Below the pieces are notes generated by a model. That model saw nothing but the letters and a program-made list of their open reading frames with translations, had not been told where the DNA came from and did no database searches. The translations under genes and the position numbers were made by a program. Shown one piece after another: positions 42,257 to 49,984 of a stretch of 64,000 nt of DNA; position 1 is the first letter of the stretch; every line of letters starts with the position of its first letter. Source of the stretch: Ochrobactrum sp. Marseille-Q0166 (GTDB taxonomy: Bacteria > Pseudomonadota > Alphaproteobacteria > Rhizobiales > Rhizobiaceae); the NCBI RefSeq assembly GCF_014397025.1, contig NZ_JACJUO010000002.1, positions 248,001-312,000 on the forward strand. Direction: 5' to 3'.

Positions 42257-43780
42257 TTATGCCGCTTCTTCAGCGCTGACGCCTGTTGCCAGAACAACGA
42301 TATCGTGTTCGGTCATGGTTTCGCCGGAAACTTCGCCTGCGATCCTGCCCTCGCGCATCACAACGATCCGGTCGCATATACCGATCAATTCTGGCATTTC
42401 GGATGATACAACGATGATGGATTTGCCTTCATCGGCCAGATTAGCGATGAATTGATAAATCTGCTCTTTGGTACCCACATCAATGCCACGCGTCGGCTCG
42501 TCAATGATGACAATGGACGGATTAAGCATCATCATCTTCGCAAGCAGAAGTTTTTGCTGGTTTCCACCCGAAAGCTGCCCGGCGAGAATATCTTTACGTC
42601 CCGTACGGATATCGAACTCTTGAATCGCATCGTCGAGCGCCGCACTCTCTTTTCGCCGATCAATCTGCAAACCGCGCACAAATTTACTGATCGACGCAAG
42701 TGTCAGATTGATGCCTATATCCTTGGTCAGCAACAATCCCTTGCCCTTGCGGTCTTCGCTTAGATAAGCGATGCCGGCAGACAGACTTTCATGCGCATTA
42801 TGGAAATTGACTGGCTTGCCATTATGACGCACCTGCCCCTTACCCGGACGAAGCCCGACAACGCCCTCCATAAGCTCGGTACGCCCTGCGCCAACCAGGC
42901 CTGCAAACCCCAGGATTTCTCCCCTGCGCAATGCAAAGCTTGCTGTTTTGACATAACCCGGCACCGCGAAGTCTTGAACTTCAAGAACTTGTTCCTGCCC
43001 GCGTTGCGCTGCGCGATCCGGATAAAGTTTCGCAACATCGCGCCCCACCATCAAGCGGGCCATATCATTGGGCTGTAGCTCGGACGCCATATGAGCAGAA
43101 ACGAGTGTTCCATCACGCAGCACAGTGACGCGATCCGATATCTCTTTCACCTCTGGCAAACGATGGGAGATATAAAGAACTGCGACACCCTTGGCTCGAA
43201 TATCGCAAATAACCTTCAGAAGAGCCTCGGTTTCAACTGGAGTCAATGACGCAGTCGGCTCATCAAAAATCACCACGCGATGCGGCACAAGCAACACACG
43301 CGCAATCTGAACAAGCTGACGCTGCGCAATCGAAAGATTGCCGACAATCGCATCGGGATTAATATCCGCACCCAGATCACGGATGGCTTTACGTGCACCT
43401 TCGCGCATGGCTTTGTCATCGACCACAAGCCCATTTGCGAGTTCTCGCCCGAGGTAAATGTTTTGAGAAACCGTCAGATCAGGTGCCAGCAGAATCTCCT
43501 GATGCACAAGCACGATTCCCTGTGCTTCCGCCTCTACCGGATTAGAAAAAGCTATCGGCTTGCCATCAATAAGAATTTCGCCACTCGTCGGGCGTTCATT
43601 GCCTGCAAGAAGCTTCATCAGCGTCGATTTTCCGGCGCCATTTTCGCCGATAATCGCGTGCACCTCACCACCATAGATGTTGAGGTTAATACCTTTGAGC
43701 ACCTGAACTGGCCCAAAAGACTTCGAAAGAGATAAAGCCTGAAGAAGCGGTGTTTCGTTTTCTTTGGAGACAGCAATCAT
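42257..43780 (-). CDS. Sugar ABC transporter ATP-binding protein (RbsA/MglA type)
   Basis: 507 residues from the ATG at 43780; an extended frame to 43825 begins with TTG. Two ABC modules: Walker [17 protein letters not shown] and signature NLSIAQRQLVQIARVL (note SIAQ in place of SGGQ) in the first; degenerate [14 protein letters not shown] with [15 protein letters not shown] and VIIDEPTRGIDVG in the second. Last residues match the MglA class. First gene of the five-gene operon (ATPase, permease, binding protein, isomerase, dehydrogenase). The motif TGAGGTACGTAAA lies about 133 bases upstream. Confidence 0.92.
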   Translation of the reverse strand: MIAVSKENETPLLQALSLSKSFGPVQVLKGINLNIYGGEVHAIIGENGAGKSTLMKLLAGNERPTSGEILIDGKPIAFSNPVEAEAQGIVLVHQEILLAPDLTVSQNIYLGRELANGLVVDDKAMREGARKAIRDLGADINPDAIVGNLSIAQRQLVQIARVLLVPHRVVIFDEPTASLTPVETEALLKVICDIRAKGVAVLYISHRLPEVKEISDRVTVLRDGTLVSAHMASELQPNDMARLMVGRDVAKLYPDRAAQRGQEQVLEVQDFAVPGYVKTASFALRRGEILGFAGLVGAGRTELMEGVVGLRPGKGQVRHNGKPVNFHNAHESLSAGIAYLSEDRKGKGLLLTKDIGINLTLASISKFVRGLQIDRRKESAALDDAIQEFDIRTGRKDILAGQLSGGNQQKLLLAKMMMLNPSIVIIDEPTRGIDVGTKEQIYQFIANLADEGKSIIVVSSEMPELIGICDRIVVMREGRIAGEVSGETMTEHDIVVLATGVSAEEAA

Positions 43781-43912
43781 ATGCAAGCACCAAGGACAAC
43801 GTTGTCGCAAGGCCTTTCGCAGCAAATTGCAAACACATGAATATCAATGAGAATATTAGAATACAACGTGAACTCCTCCCAAAGCCTCGCATTCAAACCT
43901 TAGCGCCCGCTT

Positions 43913-43925
43913 TGAGGTACGTAAA
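43913..43925. promoter_or_regulatory. TGAGGTACGTAAA motif in the promoter region of the second sugar ABC operon
   Basis: Identical over 13 bases to the reverse complement of 32051-32063 in the xylose intergenic region. GCTTT (43909-43913) and AAAGC (43923-43927) flank it as an inverted repeat. Lies 133 bases upstream of the ATPase start in a 334-base AT-rich spacer (43781-44114) that otherwise shows no gene. Confidence 0.5.
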
Positions 43926-44141
43926 GCAAATTGTTTGAAAGTTATGACGCAATTCGACAGTGCTCAACGAAAGGTTGTTAAAAATAATTGACACATAATA
44001 AAATGCTGTCATTCATTCGGCATTTGCGCTTATGAATGCGTGGTTTCGATGCAAATGATACTTTTTGAATAGTGATACGCTTTGAAAAAGTCCGTTCCTG
44101 ATACCCTGAACAGAATGTGTTTGCCCGCTCGGGTGGCTAGA

Positions 44142-45773
44142 ATGCCGACTACCTGGCTTCTGCTAACTATTATCGCGGCGGCGTGGCTGCTGACACTGCC
44201 GATCACATTGCCGATCGGCCCCATGTATTGGGATACCTATCTCTATCTTGATGCGGCTCAACGCATAAATATTGGCCAGACGCCGTCAGTCGATTTTTTT
44301 ACACCCGTTGGCCCATTGGGCTATTATCTCTTTGCTTGGGGATTAAACCTCTTCAAACATGCGCAACCTCTTTTGCTTGCTCAATGGTCTTTACTTGCGG
44401 TTGCAGCCCCTTTGATCGCAATAGCCTTGTCGGATTTGGCGCAGCGAAATCGCGTATGCGCCTTCGCACTTCTCATACCATTTCTGGTTTTTGCCCTCTT
44501 CCCGGCAAATACGCAGTTCGAAACACCCTATCCGGGATTAGATGGCTTTGGCATTTACAACCGCCAAACATCTCTACTGCTTTACGTATTAATGTGCGGA
44601 TTGCTCTTTCTTGCGAATGGACGAAAGCTAGCAATCTTTTGTGCGATGACAATGCTGTGCCTGTTTTTGACAAAGATTACCGGATTTCTGGTCGGCGGAG
44701 TTTTCGGCTTGATCGCATTGATGGCAGGCCGAATTTCTATCCTCAATGTCTTTATCGCGACCCTCATGGTTCTCGCCATATTGGCAGGATTAGAGCTCAA
44801 CACGCACATTGTTTCAGGCTATTTTTCTAACATAAAAAAATTATTGGAGATTAATGAAAGCGTATTGCTTCCGCGCTTTCTCACTGTTGTATCAAGCAAG
44901 CTGGACGTTGTGCTCCCAACAGCCATTCTCATTCTTGTGCTGGTTTGGCAGGAAATTCGCGGAAATTTCTCACCCAGTCGTTTTTTTGATCGAGGCTCAG
45001 TTTGGCTGACGGTCACTCTTCTGGGCGGTATAATTCTTGAAACACAAAATACAGGCGGCCAGGAATTCCTTTTCATCTGGCCCGTCATCGTGATGATTTA
45101 CTATCGGCTGCGCGACAAAAACGGCAAAGCCAAGATTCTCTTCCTGACGCTGTCCGCTTTCTGTGTGATTCCAACCATCACCAAAGTTACACATAAGACC
45201 TTGCGTGCAATTGCCGTTGCGCCAACTTATGTTACTCCTCCAGTGACAGAGCTCAAAAACATGAGCCAGGTTTCTGCCAGACCCGATATCATGGCGCGTG
45301 CGAAACTGTTACCAGAACATTACGCAGAACATGCTGATCCTTATAAGGCTCTCGCAACACAGGGACAGCTACCAAGCTGGCGCCTTTACTCTGAACTCGA
45401 CTATCAGATGTACTGGCTCATTTCAGTGGATGAAGCGGTTAAGGCGATCAAACGATTTGAGAGTGAACACAACATTCGGCTCAACAGACTGATGGCGCTT
45501 GATTTTACAGACCCTTTTCCATGGCTTCTTAACCGCACGGCCACGCGGAAGATTCAAATCGGCGCAGATCCATTTCGCACTGTTCCACCCATGACAGATG
45601 AAGTTAAGGCCGAGGTTACAGCAACCGATGGTGTATTGCGGCCTAAATGCCCTATGACGACATCCCGCCTTGCTTTGCAGAATATCTATGCGGATGCGCT
45701 TAAAGATCGCGATGTCGTGGCGCTCGATCCTTGCTGGGACTTACTGCTACGCCCCGGCATTCTCAAACAATAA
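44142..45773 (+). CDS. Putative GT-C-type integral membrane glycosyltransferase
   Basis: 543 residues from the ATG at 44142 (GGGTGG upstream); ATG 44115 and a TTG at 44082 are alternatives. About 10-12 membrane helices occupy residues 1-370. Just after the first helix comes a loop YWDTYLYLDAAQRINIGQTP then SVDFFTPVGPLGYYLF (about 29-64), the place where GT-C enzymes carry their catalytic Asp/Glu and the P-V-G-P-x-x-Y pattern. A soluble C-terminal part of about 170 residues (380-543) is likely periplasmic. Such enzymes transfer sugars from polyprenyl-phosphate carriers. It is convergent with the HAD-UbiA/DprE1 operon, separated only by a terminator, so I suggest it uses that operon's lipid-linked sugar. 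Family-level call; no exact homologue recognised. Confidence 0.6.
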   Translation: MPTTWLLLTIIAAAWLLTLPITLPIGPMYWDTYLYLDAAQRINIGQTPSVDFFTPVGPLGYYLFAWGLNLFKHAQPLLLAQWSLLAVAAPLIAIALSDLAQRNRVCAFALLIPFLVFALFPANTQFETPYPGLDGFGIYNRQTSLLLYVLMCGLLFLANGRKLAIFCAMTMLCLFLTKITGFLVGGVFGLIALMAGRISILNVFIATLMVLAILAGLELNTHIVSGYFSNIKKLLEINESVLLPRFLTVVSSKLDVVLPTAILILVLVWQEIRGNFSPSRFFDRGSVWLTVTLLGGIILETQNTGGQEFLFIWPVIVMIYYRLRDKNGKAKILFLTLSAFCVIPTITKVTHKTLRAIAVAPTYVTPPVTELKNMSQVSARPDIMARAKLLPEHYAEHADPYKALATQGQLPSWRLYSELDYQMYWLISVDEAVKAIKRFESEHNIRLNRLMALDFTDPFPWLLNRTATRKIQIGADPFRTVPPMTDEVKAEVTATDGVLRPKCPMTTSRLALQNIYADALKDRDVVALDPCWDLLLRPGILKQ

Positions 45774-45800
45774 AAAAGCCGGGCAAATTGCCCGGCTTTT
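45774..45800. terminator. Bidirectional terminator between the glycosyltransferase and aminotransferase genes
   Basis: GCCGGGCAA-A-TTGCCCGGC (45778-45796) with A-run before and T-run after, between convergent stops (45773 and 45805). Confidence 0.9.
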
Positions 45801-45804
45801 CTCT

Positions 45805-47229
45805 TTACTTGATCTGCGCTTTTACAAAATCCTTGACGATACCGACAATGCCGCGTCCAAGAATTTCATCAAGCGCTGCGATGAACTCATCAACATTCGC
45901 ACGACTACATATCAATGGCGGCTGAAGGCGGATCACATTACGATTATACTCTGTGAAAGCCACCAGAACGCCATGATCACGCAGCAGATGACTTCCGATA
46001 AAGCCCGGCAGCGAGCCTTTCAGCTTGTCATCCAGCATAGCCAGCACTGGGCGCAATACCATTGGCATAGCGTTGGAGAAGTCATGGAACTCCAACCCAA
46101 CCATCATGCCCTTGCCGCGCACTTCCTTGATCAGTTTAGGATAGCGTGCGTGCAACTCATTCAGGCGCTCCAACAGATATTCGCCGGTTTCTGCCGAGTT
46201 ATCAATGAGATGCTCATCGTAAAGCACATTGATCGTTTCAATGGAGGTGATGCAGGATTCACCAATGCCGCCGAAAGTTGCCATGGCATGGATCATTGCT
46301 GTCTTCGGCGTACCATAGGCTTTCATATAGACGTCGCGCTTGGCAATCATTGCAGCCATCGCCGTTTTGCCACCGCCCAGCGACTTGGCCAGGGCAGTAA
46401 CATCCGGAATGACGCCGTAATGCTCAAAGGCATAGAACTTGCCAGTACGACCGAAACCGCACTGCACTTCGTCGGCTACCCAAACCACACCATACTGATC
46501 ACAGAGCTGGCGCAGCTTCTGCCAGAATGATGCATCGGCCTGAATAATGCCCCCACCGCCCTGAATGGTTTCAAGAACGATGACGCCAATTTCCGGGTCC
46601 GCGCGGAACGCGTTTTCAATGGCATCGATATCGCCGAACGGTACGCGCACCGTATTGTCGACCAACTTGAATTCACCACGATAAAGTCCGCCATCAGTAA
46701 TGGACAGCACGCCCTTTGTCTTGCCGTGGAACGAATTTTCTGCATAGACAATCTTCGGTTTCGTCGGGCCTGCGGCACGTTCTGCAACCTTGACTGCCGC
46801 TTCCATGACTTCCGAACCGGACGAGCCCAAATACACCATATCGAGATCGCCCGGAGAGCAGGCTGCAATGTCATAGGCCAGGGCAGTGGAATATTGCGAC
46901 ATGAAAGCAATAGCGATTTCGTGTCGCATTTCTTCCTGAAACTTGCGACGCGCTTCAAGAATACGCGGGTGGTTATGCCCCAGTGCAAGAGAGCCGAAAC
47001 CACCGAAGAAATCGAGAATTCTGCGGCCGTTCTGGTCGTAATAATACATGCCTTCGGCACGTTCGATTTTCACTTTGTGAAAACCGAGCAGTTTCATGAA
47101 ATGCAGCTGCCCCGGATTAAGATGTGCAGTGAAAAGCTCTGTCATGCGTGGCAGATCAAGCGCCTTGGCATCTTCGACCGTCAGAAGCTTCGGTTTGGGC
47201 GTGTTATTCGTTATAACTTGATTGGTCAT
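45805..47229 (-). CDS. Class III PLP-dependent aminotransferase
   Basis: 474 residues, fold-type I, class III. Motifs: DFFGGFGSLALGHNHP (about 73-88), VYLGSSGSEVMEAAVKVA (about 131-148, PLP phosphate site), SFHGKTKGVL (about 166-175), VWVADEVQCGFGRTGKFYAF (about 249-268, Asp to PLP N1) and TALAKSLGGGKTAMAAMIA (about 279-297, Schiff-base Lys). Usual partners are omega-amino acids, ornithine or keto sugars. It is the last gene of the HAD-UbiA/DprE1/SMR/SDR operon (9 bases after the SDR), where a keto intermediate is expected, so amination of a lipid-linked 2-keto-pentose or of a nucleotide sugar is possible. Substrate is inference. Confidence 0.88.
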   Translation of the reverse strand: MTNQVITNNTPKPKLLTVEDAKALDLPRMTELFTAHLNPGQLHFMKLLGFHKVKIERAEGMYYYDQNGRRILDFFGGFGSLALGHNHPRILEARRKFQEEMRHEIAIAFMSQYSTALAYDIAACSPGDLDMVYLGSSGSEVMEAAVKVAERAAGPTKPKIVYAENSFHGKTKGVLSITDGGLYRGEFKLVDNTVRVPFGDIDAIENAFRADPEIGVIVLETIQGGGGIIQADASFWQKLRQLCDQYGVVWVADEVQCGFGRTGKFYAFEHYGVIPDVTALAKSLGGGKTAMAAMIAKRDVYMKAYGTPKTAMIHAMATFGGIGESCITSIETINVLYDEHLIDNSAETGEYLLERLNELHARYPKLIKEVRGKGMMVGLEFHDFSNAMPMVLRPVLAMLDDKLKGSLPGFIGSHLLRDHGVLVAFTEYNRNVIRLQPPLICSRANVDEFIAALDEILGRGIVGIVKDFVKAQIK

Positions 47230-47238
47230 GGTCTGTCC

Positions 47239-48222
47239 TCAAGCTGCTTTCAGTGCAAGCTTTTTGTGATATTCACTGTACGCTGCGATCAGCATGTCTT
47301 CATCGCGATATTGCGGCACCCAGCCGAGCTCCCGCTCGCCTTTTGAAACATCGAGAATGCACATCTCATCGGCAATCAGATATTGCTCCGGGTCCATCAA
47401 AGGCCTGTTAAGCCAATCAAGGAAATCCAGCGTGCGCTTGACCGCCCAGGCTGGTGTAGGAACGAGAATGGATTTCGAGCCTGCGTGCTTGACCAGATCG
47501 CCAAGCAATTTGCGCACCGGTGGCGGATTGAGCGAGCCGAGATTATAAACCTCATTCGGCACGCCTGCCTTGAAAGCCGCATAGCAAGCGGATGCACAAT
47601 CGAACACGGAAATGAACTGATAAGGATTCTTGCCAGAGCCAATCATCGGCACAGGCAGGTTGTTATCAATCAGCTTGAACAGTTTTTCCAGAATACCAAG
47701 GCGTCCCGGCCCGATAATCAGACGCGGACGGAACAGCGAAATACTTATGCCACGCTTGCGCCATTCAGCAGCCAATTCTTCGGTTTTCAGCTTTGACAGC
47801 CCATATTCGCCCAGCGGATTGCAGGGATGGTCTTCCTTCTGCGGCCAAACATAAGTGTGGCCATAAACCATGTCCGTGGTGAAATGGACAAGACGCTTTG
47901 CGCCTGCTTCGTCCATTGCATGAATAATATTTTCCGTGCCGTAATAATTGACCGGGAAAAAGAAATCGTGTCGCTTGGCCCGAACCTGAAGCGGTGAAAG
48001 CATTTTGGCGGAGAGATTATAGACCATATCGTCGCCGCGAAGCCCAAGCTTGCGGATGGATTCCGGGTCGGTCACATCGGTGTAAACGAAGGTCGCTTGT
48101 TCGTAATGCGCGAGATCGCTTTTCACGATGTCTGCGACGATCACTTCGTGCCCGTCAGCGAGAAGCATGGGAGCTAGATAACGCCCCACAAAGCCATCGC
48201 CACCGAAAATAATATGTCTCAT
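47239..48222 (-). CDS. Extended SDR, NAD-dependent epimerase/dehydratase
   Basis: 327 residues from the ATG at 48222 (GGGGCAGGA upstream; the longer frame overlaps the SMR gene). Rossmann motif IIFGGDGFVGRYLAPMLLAD (residues 4-23), then VYTDVTDPESI, and a catalytic region with HFTTDMVYGHTYV and the Tyr-x-x-x-Lys in GEYGLSKLKTEELAAEW (about 134-150), LFRPRLIIGPGRLG and a C-terminal substrate domain. Extended SDRs epimerise, dehydrate or reduce sugars. In mycobacteria the DprE1 partner DprE2 is a classical short SDR; here an extended SDR could take that reductase role. Same operon as DprE1-like and aminotransferase genes. Confidence 0.88.
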   Translation of the reverse strand: MRHIIFGGDGFVGRYLAPMLLADGHEVIVADIVKSDLAHYEQATFVYTDVTDPESIRKLGLRGDDMVYNLSAKMLSPLQVRAKRHDFFFPVNYYGTENIIHAMDEAGAKRLVHFTTDMVYGHTYVWPQKEDHPCNPLGEYGLSKLKTEELAAEWRKRGISISLFRPRLIIGPGRLGILEKLFKLIDNNLPVPMIGSGKNPYQFISVFDCASACYAAFKAGVPNEVYNLGSLNPPPVRKLLGDLVKHAGSKSILVPTPAWAVKRTLDFLDWLNRPLMDPEQYLIADEMCILDVSKGERELGWVPQYRDEDMLIAAYSEYHKKLALKAA

Positions 48223-48244
48223 AATCCTGCCCCGACTTTTAAAT

Positions 48245-48664
48245 TTAGACTGACGAACGGTCATGAACCGCCGCGTTCTGTTCGACCTTCGGCGGCTTAC
48301 CGCTCTGTGCGATCAACACTGTTCCAATGCAGATGAAAGCGATACCGGCGATCTTGTAGGCACCCAGTTCTTCCTTGAACAAAAGCCACGCGAAAACTGC
48401 AACCGCAACATAAGCAAGGCTCAGAAAAGGATATGCAAAAGACAAATCGACTTTTGAGAGCACATACATATGTGACGCCATGGAAATCACGAACATGGTC
48501 AAGCCAGCGAAAACCCACGGATTAAAGACAATCTGAAATATCCGGTAAATCAGCGTATCTGCCGTATAGCTGGCATTACTGAATGTCATCATGCCATACT
48601 TGAGCAGTAACTGTGCTGCCGCGTTGGTCATGACCGTGAAGAGAATGAATGGGATATATTTCAT
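48245..48664 (-). CDS. SMR/EmrE-like four-helix membrane protein, candidate lipid-sugar flippase subunit
   Basis: 139 residues with four hydrophobic helices (about 4-22, 45-65, 75-93, 100-118), the small multidrug resistance fold. KYGMMTF in the first helix region lacks the drug-binding Glu of EmrE (E14), and FAYPFLSLAYVAVAVFAWLL then FKEELGAYKIAGIAFICIG are typical of the ArnE/ArnF-like branch that moves undecaprenyl-phosphate-sugars across the inner membrane. Located in the operon with DprE1-like and UbiA genes, so flipping of the lipid-linked pentose is the simplest proposal. The C-terminal 20 residues are polar. Inference for substrate. Confidence 0.75.
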   Translation of the reverse strand: MKYIPFILFTVMTNAAAQLLLKYGMMTFSNASYTADTLIYRIFQIVFNPWVFAGLTMFVISMASHMYVLSKVDLSFAYPFLSLAYVAVAVFAWLLFKEELGAYKIAGIAFICIGTVLIAQSGKPPKVEQNAAVHDRSSV

Positions 48665-48679
48665 CGTCTGTCCCGTGGT

Positions 48680-49984
48680 TTAATTTTTTAATGCAGTACG
48701 CCGCCAGAAATCGGAGCAGAACCGCGCATCGCGCATGTCTTCAAGCTGCTGCCATTCTGGAAAGCTTGCCTTGAATGTTTCAGAACTCATGCGTTGATCC
48801 TTGTACGGATTAACACGTCCACCAGCCTCGACCGTCATTTTGTCAAGCGCATTAAGCAGATCCAGCGTCTTGCGCCCGCGATTGGGAAAATCCATCGTCA
48901 GCGTATAGCCGGGCTTTGGAAATGACAGCAGGCCCGGTGAATGGACCTCGCCAAACCGCTTCAATACGGTGAGAAACGATGCCTGCCCTGCTGATCTGCT
49001 TGCTGCCAGCATAGCGGGAATGACACGCTCTGCCTCATGAAATGGTATAACACTCTGATGCTGATAAAGCCCTGCCGGACCATAAAGCCGGTTCCAGTTG
49101 CGCAAACCATCAAGCGGATAAAAGAAACCCGCAAAGCCTGTCAGATGTGGTTCCTGTTTGCGGCGTTTTGCGCGAAAATAGAGAGAGTTAAACGCCGTCA
49201 GGCTCAGCTTGTTGAGCATCGAAAATGGCAGATCAAACGGCACGCCGAGCGAAGCTTCTGCGCTATTTACTTTGCGATTGCCGTTGATGGCATGATTACC
49301 CGTGATTAGCACACCACGACCTTCTGAGCGACCACTTGCCAGCTGGTCCACCCATGCGACAGCATATTCATTGTGGCGGTCAGCTTCTTCCGCCATTGCG
49401 AAATAGTCAGCCAAATTGTCAAATGGCGTGATGCGTTCTTCAACATCCAGTGAACCAACCGGCATCAGACGGATACGGGCATTGAGAATGAGCCCTGTCA
49501 GGCCCATACCACCAATGGTTGCCGCAAATAGCTCGTTATTTTCAGAACTTGAACAGATATAATGCACGCCGTCTGAACGAAGCAGCTCAAGGCTTTCGAC
49601 ATGACTGCCGAAGGTTCCTCGCAAATGGTGGTTCTTGCCGTGGACATCATTGGCGATTGCACCGCCAAGCGTCACAAAACGCGTGCCGGGAGTGACGGGC
49701 AGGAAATAACCGTGCTTCGCTACAGTCGCAATAATCTCGCTCAAAAACGCGCCAGATTCAGCTTCCAGAATTCCTGTATGCGGGTCAAAACTGATAATGG
49801 TCTTGTGTGCACGCATTGGCACAAGCAAACCAGCATCATTATGGCAGCTATCGCCATAAGACCGCCCATTGCCGAAAGCGAGCAGGCTTTCCGGGCCTTC
49901 CAGCCTGGAGAACACATCGCCAAAAGCAATCGCCTTTCGCTTGCCGCGATCAATGCGTCCAAAGCTTTCGAAAGACCGGTCCAT
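48680..49984 (-). CDS. DprE1-like FAD-dependent oxidoreductase (polyprenylphosphoryl-ribose 2'-oxidase type)
   Basis: 434 residues. FAD_binding_4 domain with FGNGRSYGDSCHNDAGLLVP (about 37-56), VTPGTRFVTLGGAIANDVHG (about 96-115) and GKNHHLRGTFGSHVESLELL (about 115-134), and ATIGGMGLTGLILNARIRL; C-terminal ALO-type domain with PGYTLTMDFPN and VNPYKDQRMSSETF. This pattern is that of DprE1, which oxidises the 2'-OH of decaprenylphosphoryl-ribose; the flavin-contacting Lys of the YxAKDSR segment has its equivalent in YKDQR. At the position of the benzothiazinone-reactive Cys of the mycobacterial enzyme (ICVDFP) there is Thr (LTMDFP), by my alignment from memory. TGATG overlap with the UbiA gene. 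Azorhizobium NoeH is a relative. Confidence 0.85.
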   Translation of the reverse strand: MDRSFESFGRIDRGKRKAIAFGDVFSRLEGPESLLAFGNGRSYGDSCHNDAGLLVPMRAHKTIISFDPHTGILEAESGAFLSEIIATVAKHGYFLPVTPGTRFVTLGGAIANDVHGKNHHLRGTFGSHVESLELLRSDGVHYICSSSENNELFAATIGGMGLTGLILNARIRLMPVGSLDVEERITPFDNLADYFAMAEEADRHNEYAVAWVDQLASGRSEGRGVLITGNHAINGNRKVNSAEASLGVPFDLPFSMLNKLSLTAFNSLYFRAKRRKQEPHLTGFAGFFYPLDGLRNWNRLYGPAGLYQHQSVIPFHEAERVIPAMLAASRSAGQASFLTVLKRFGEVHSPGLLSFPKPGYTLTMDFPNRGRKTLDLLNALDKMTVEAGGRVNPYKDQRMSSETFKASFPEWQQLEDMRDARFCSDFWRRTALKN

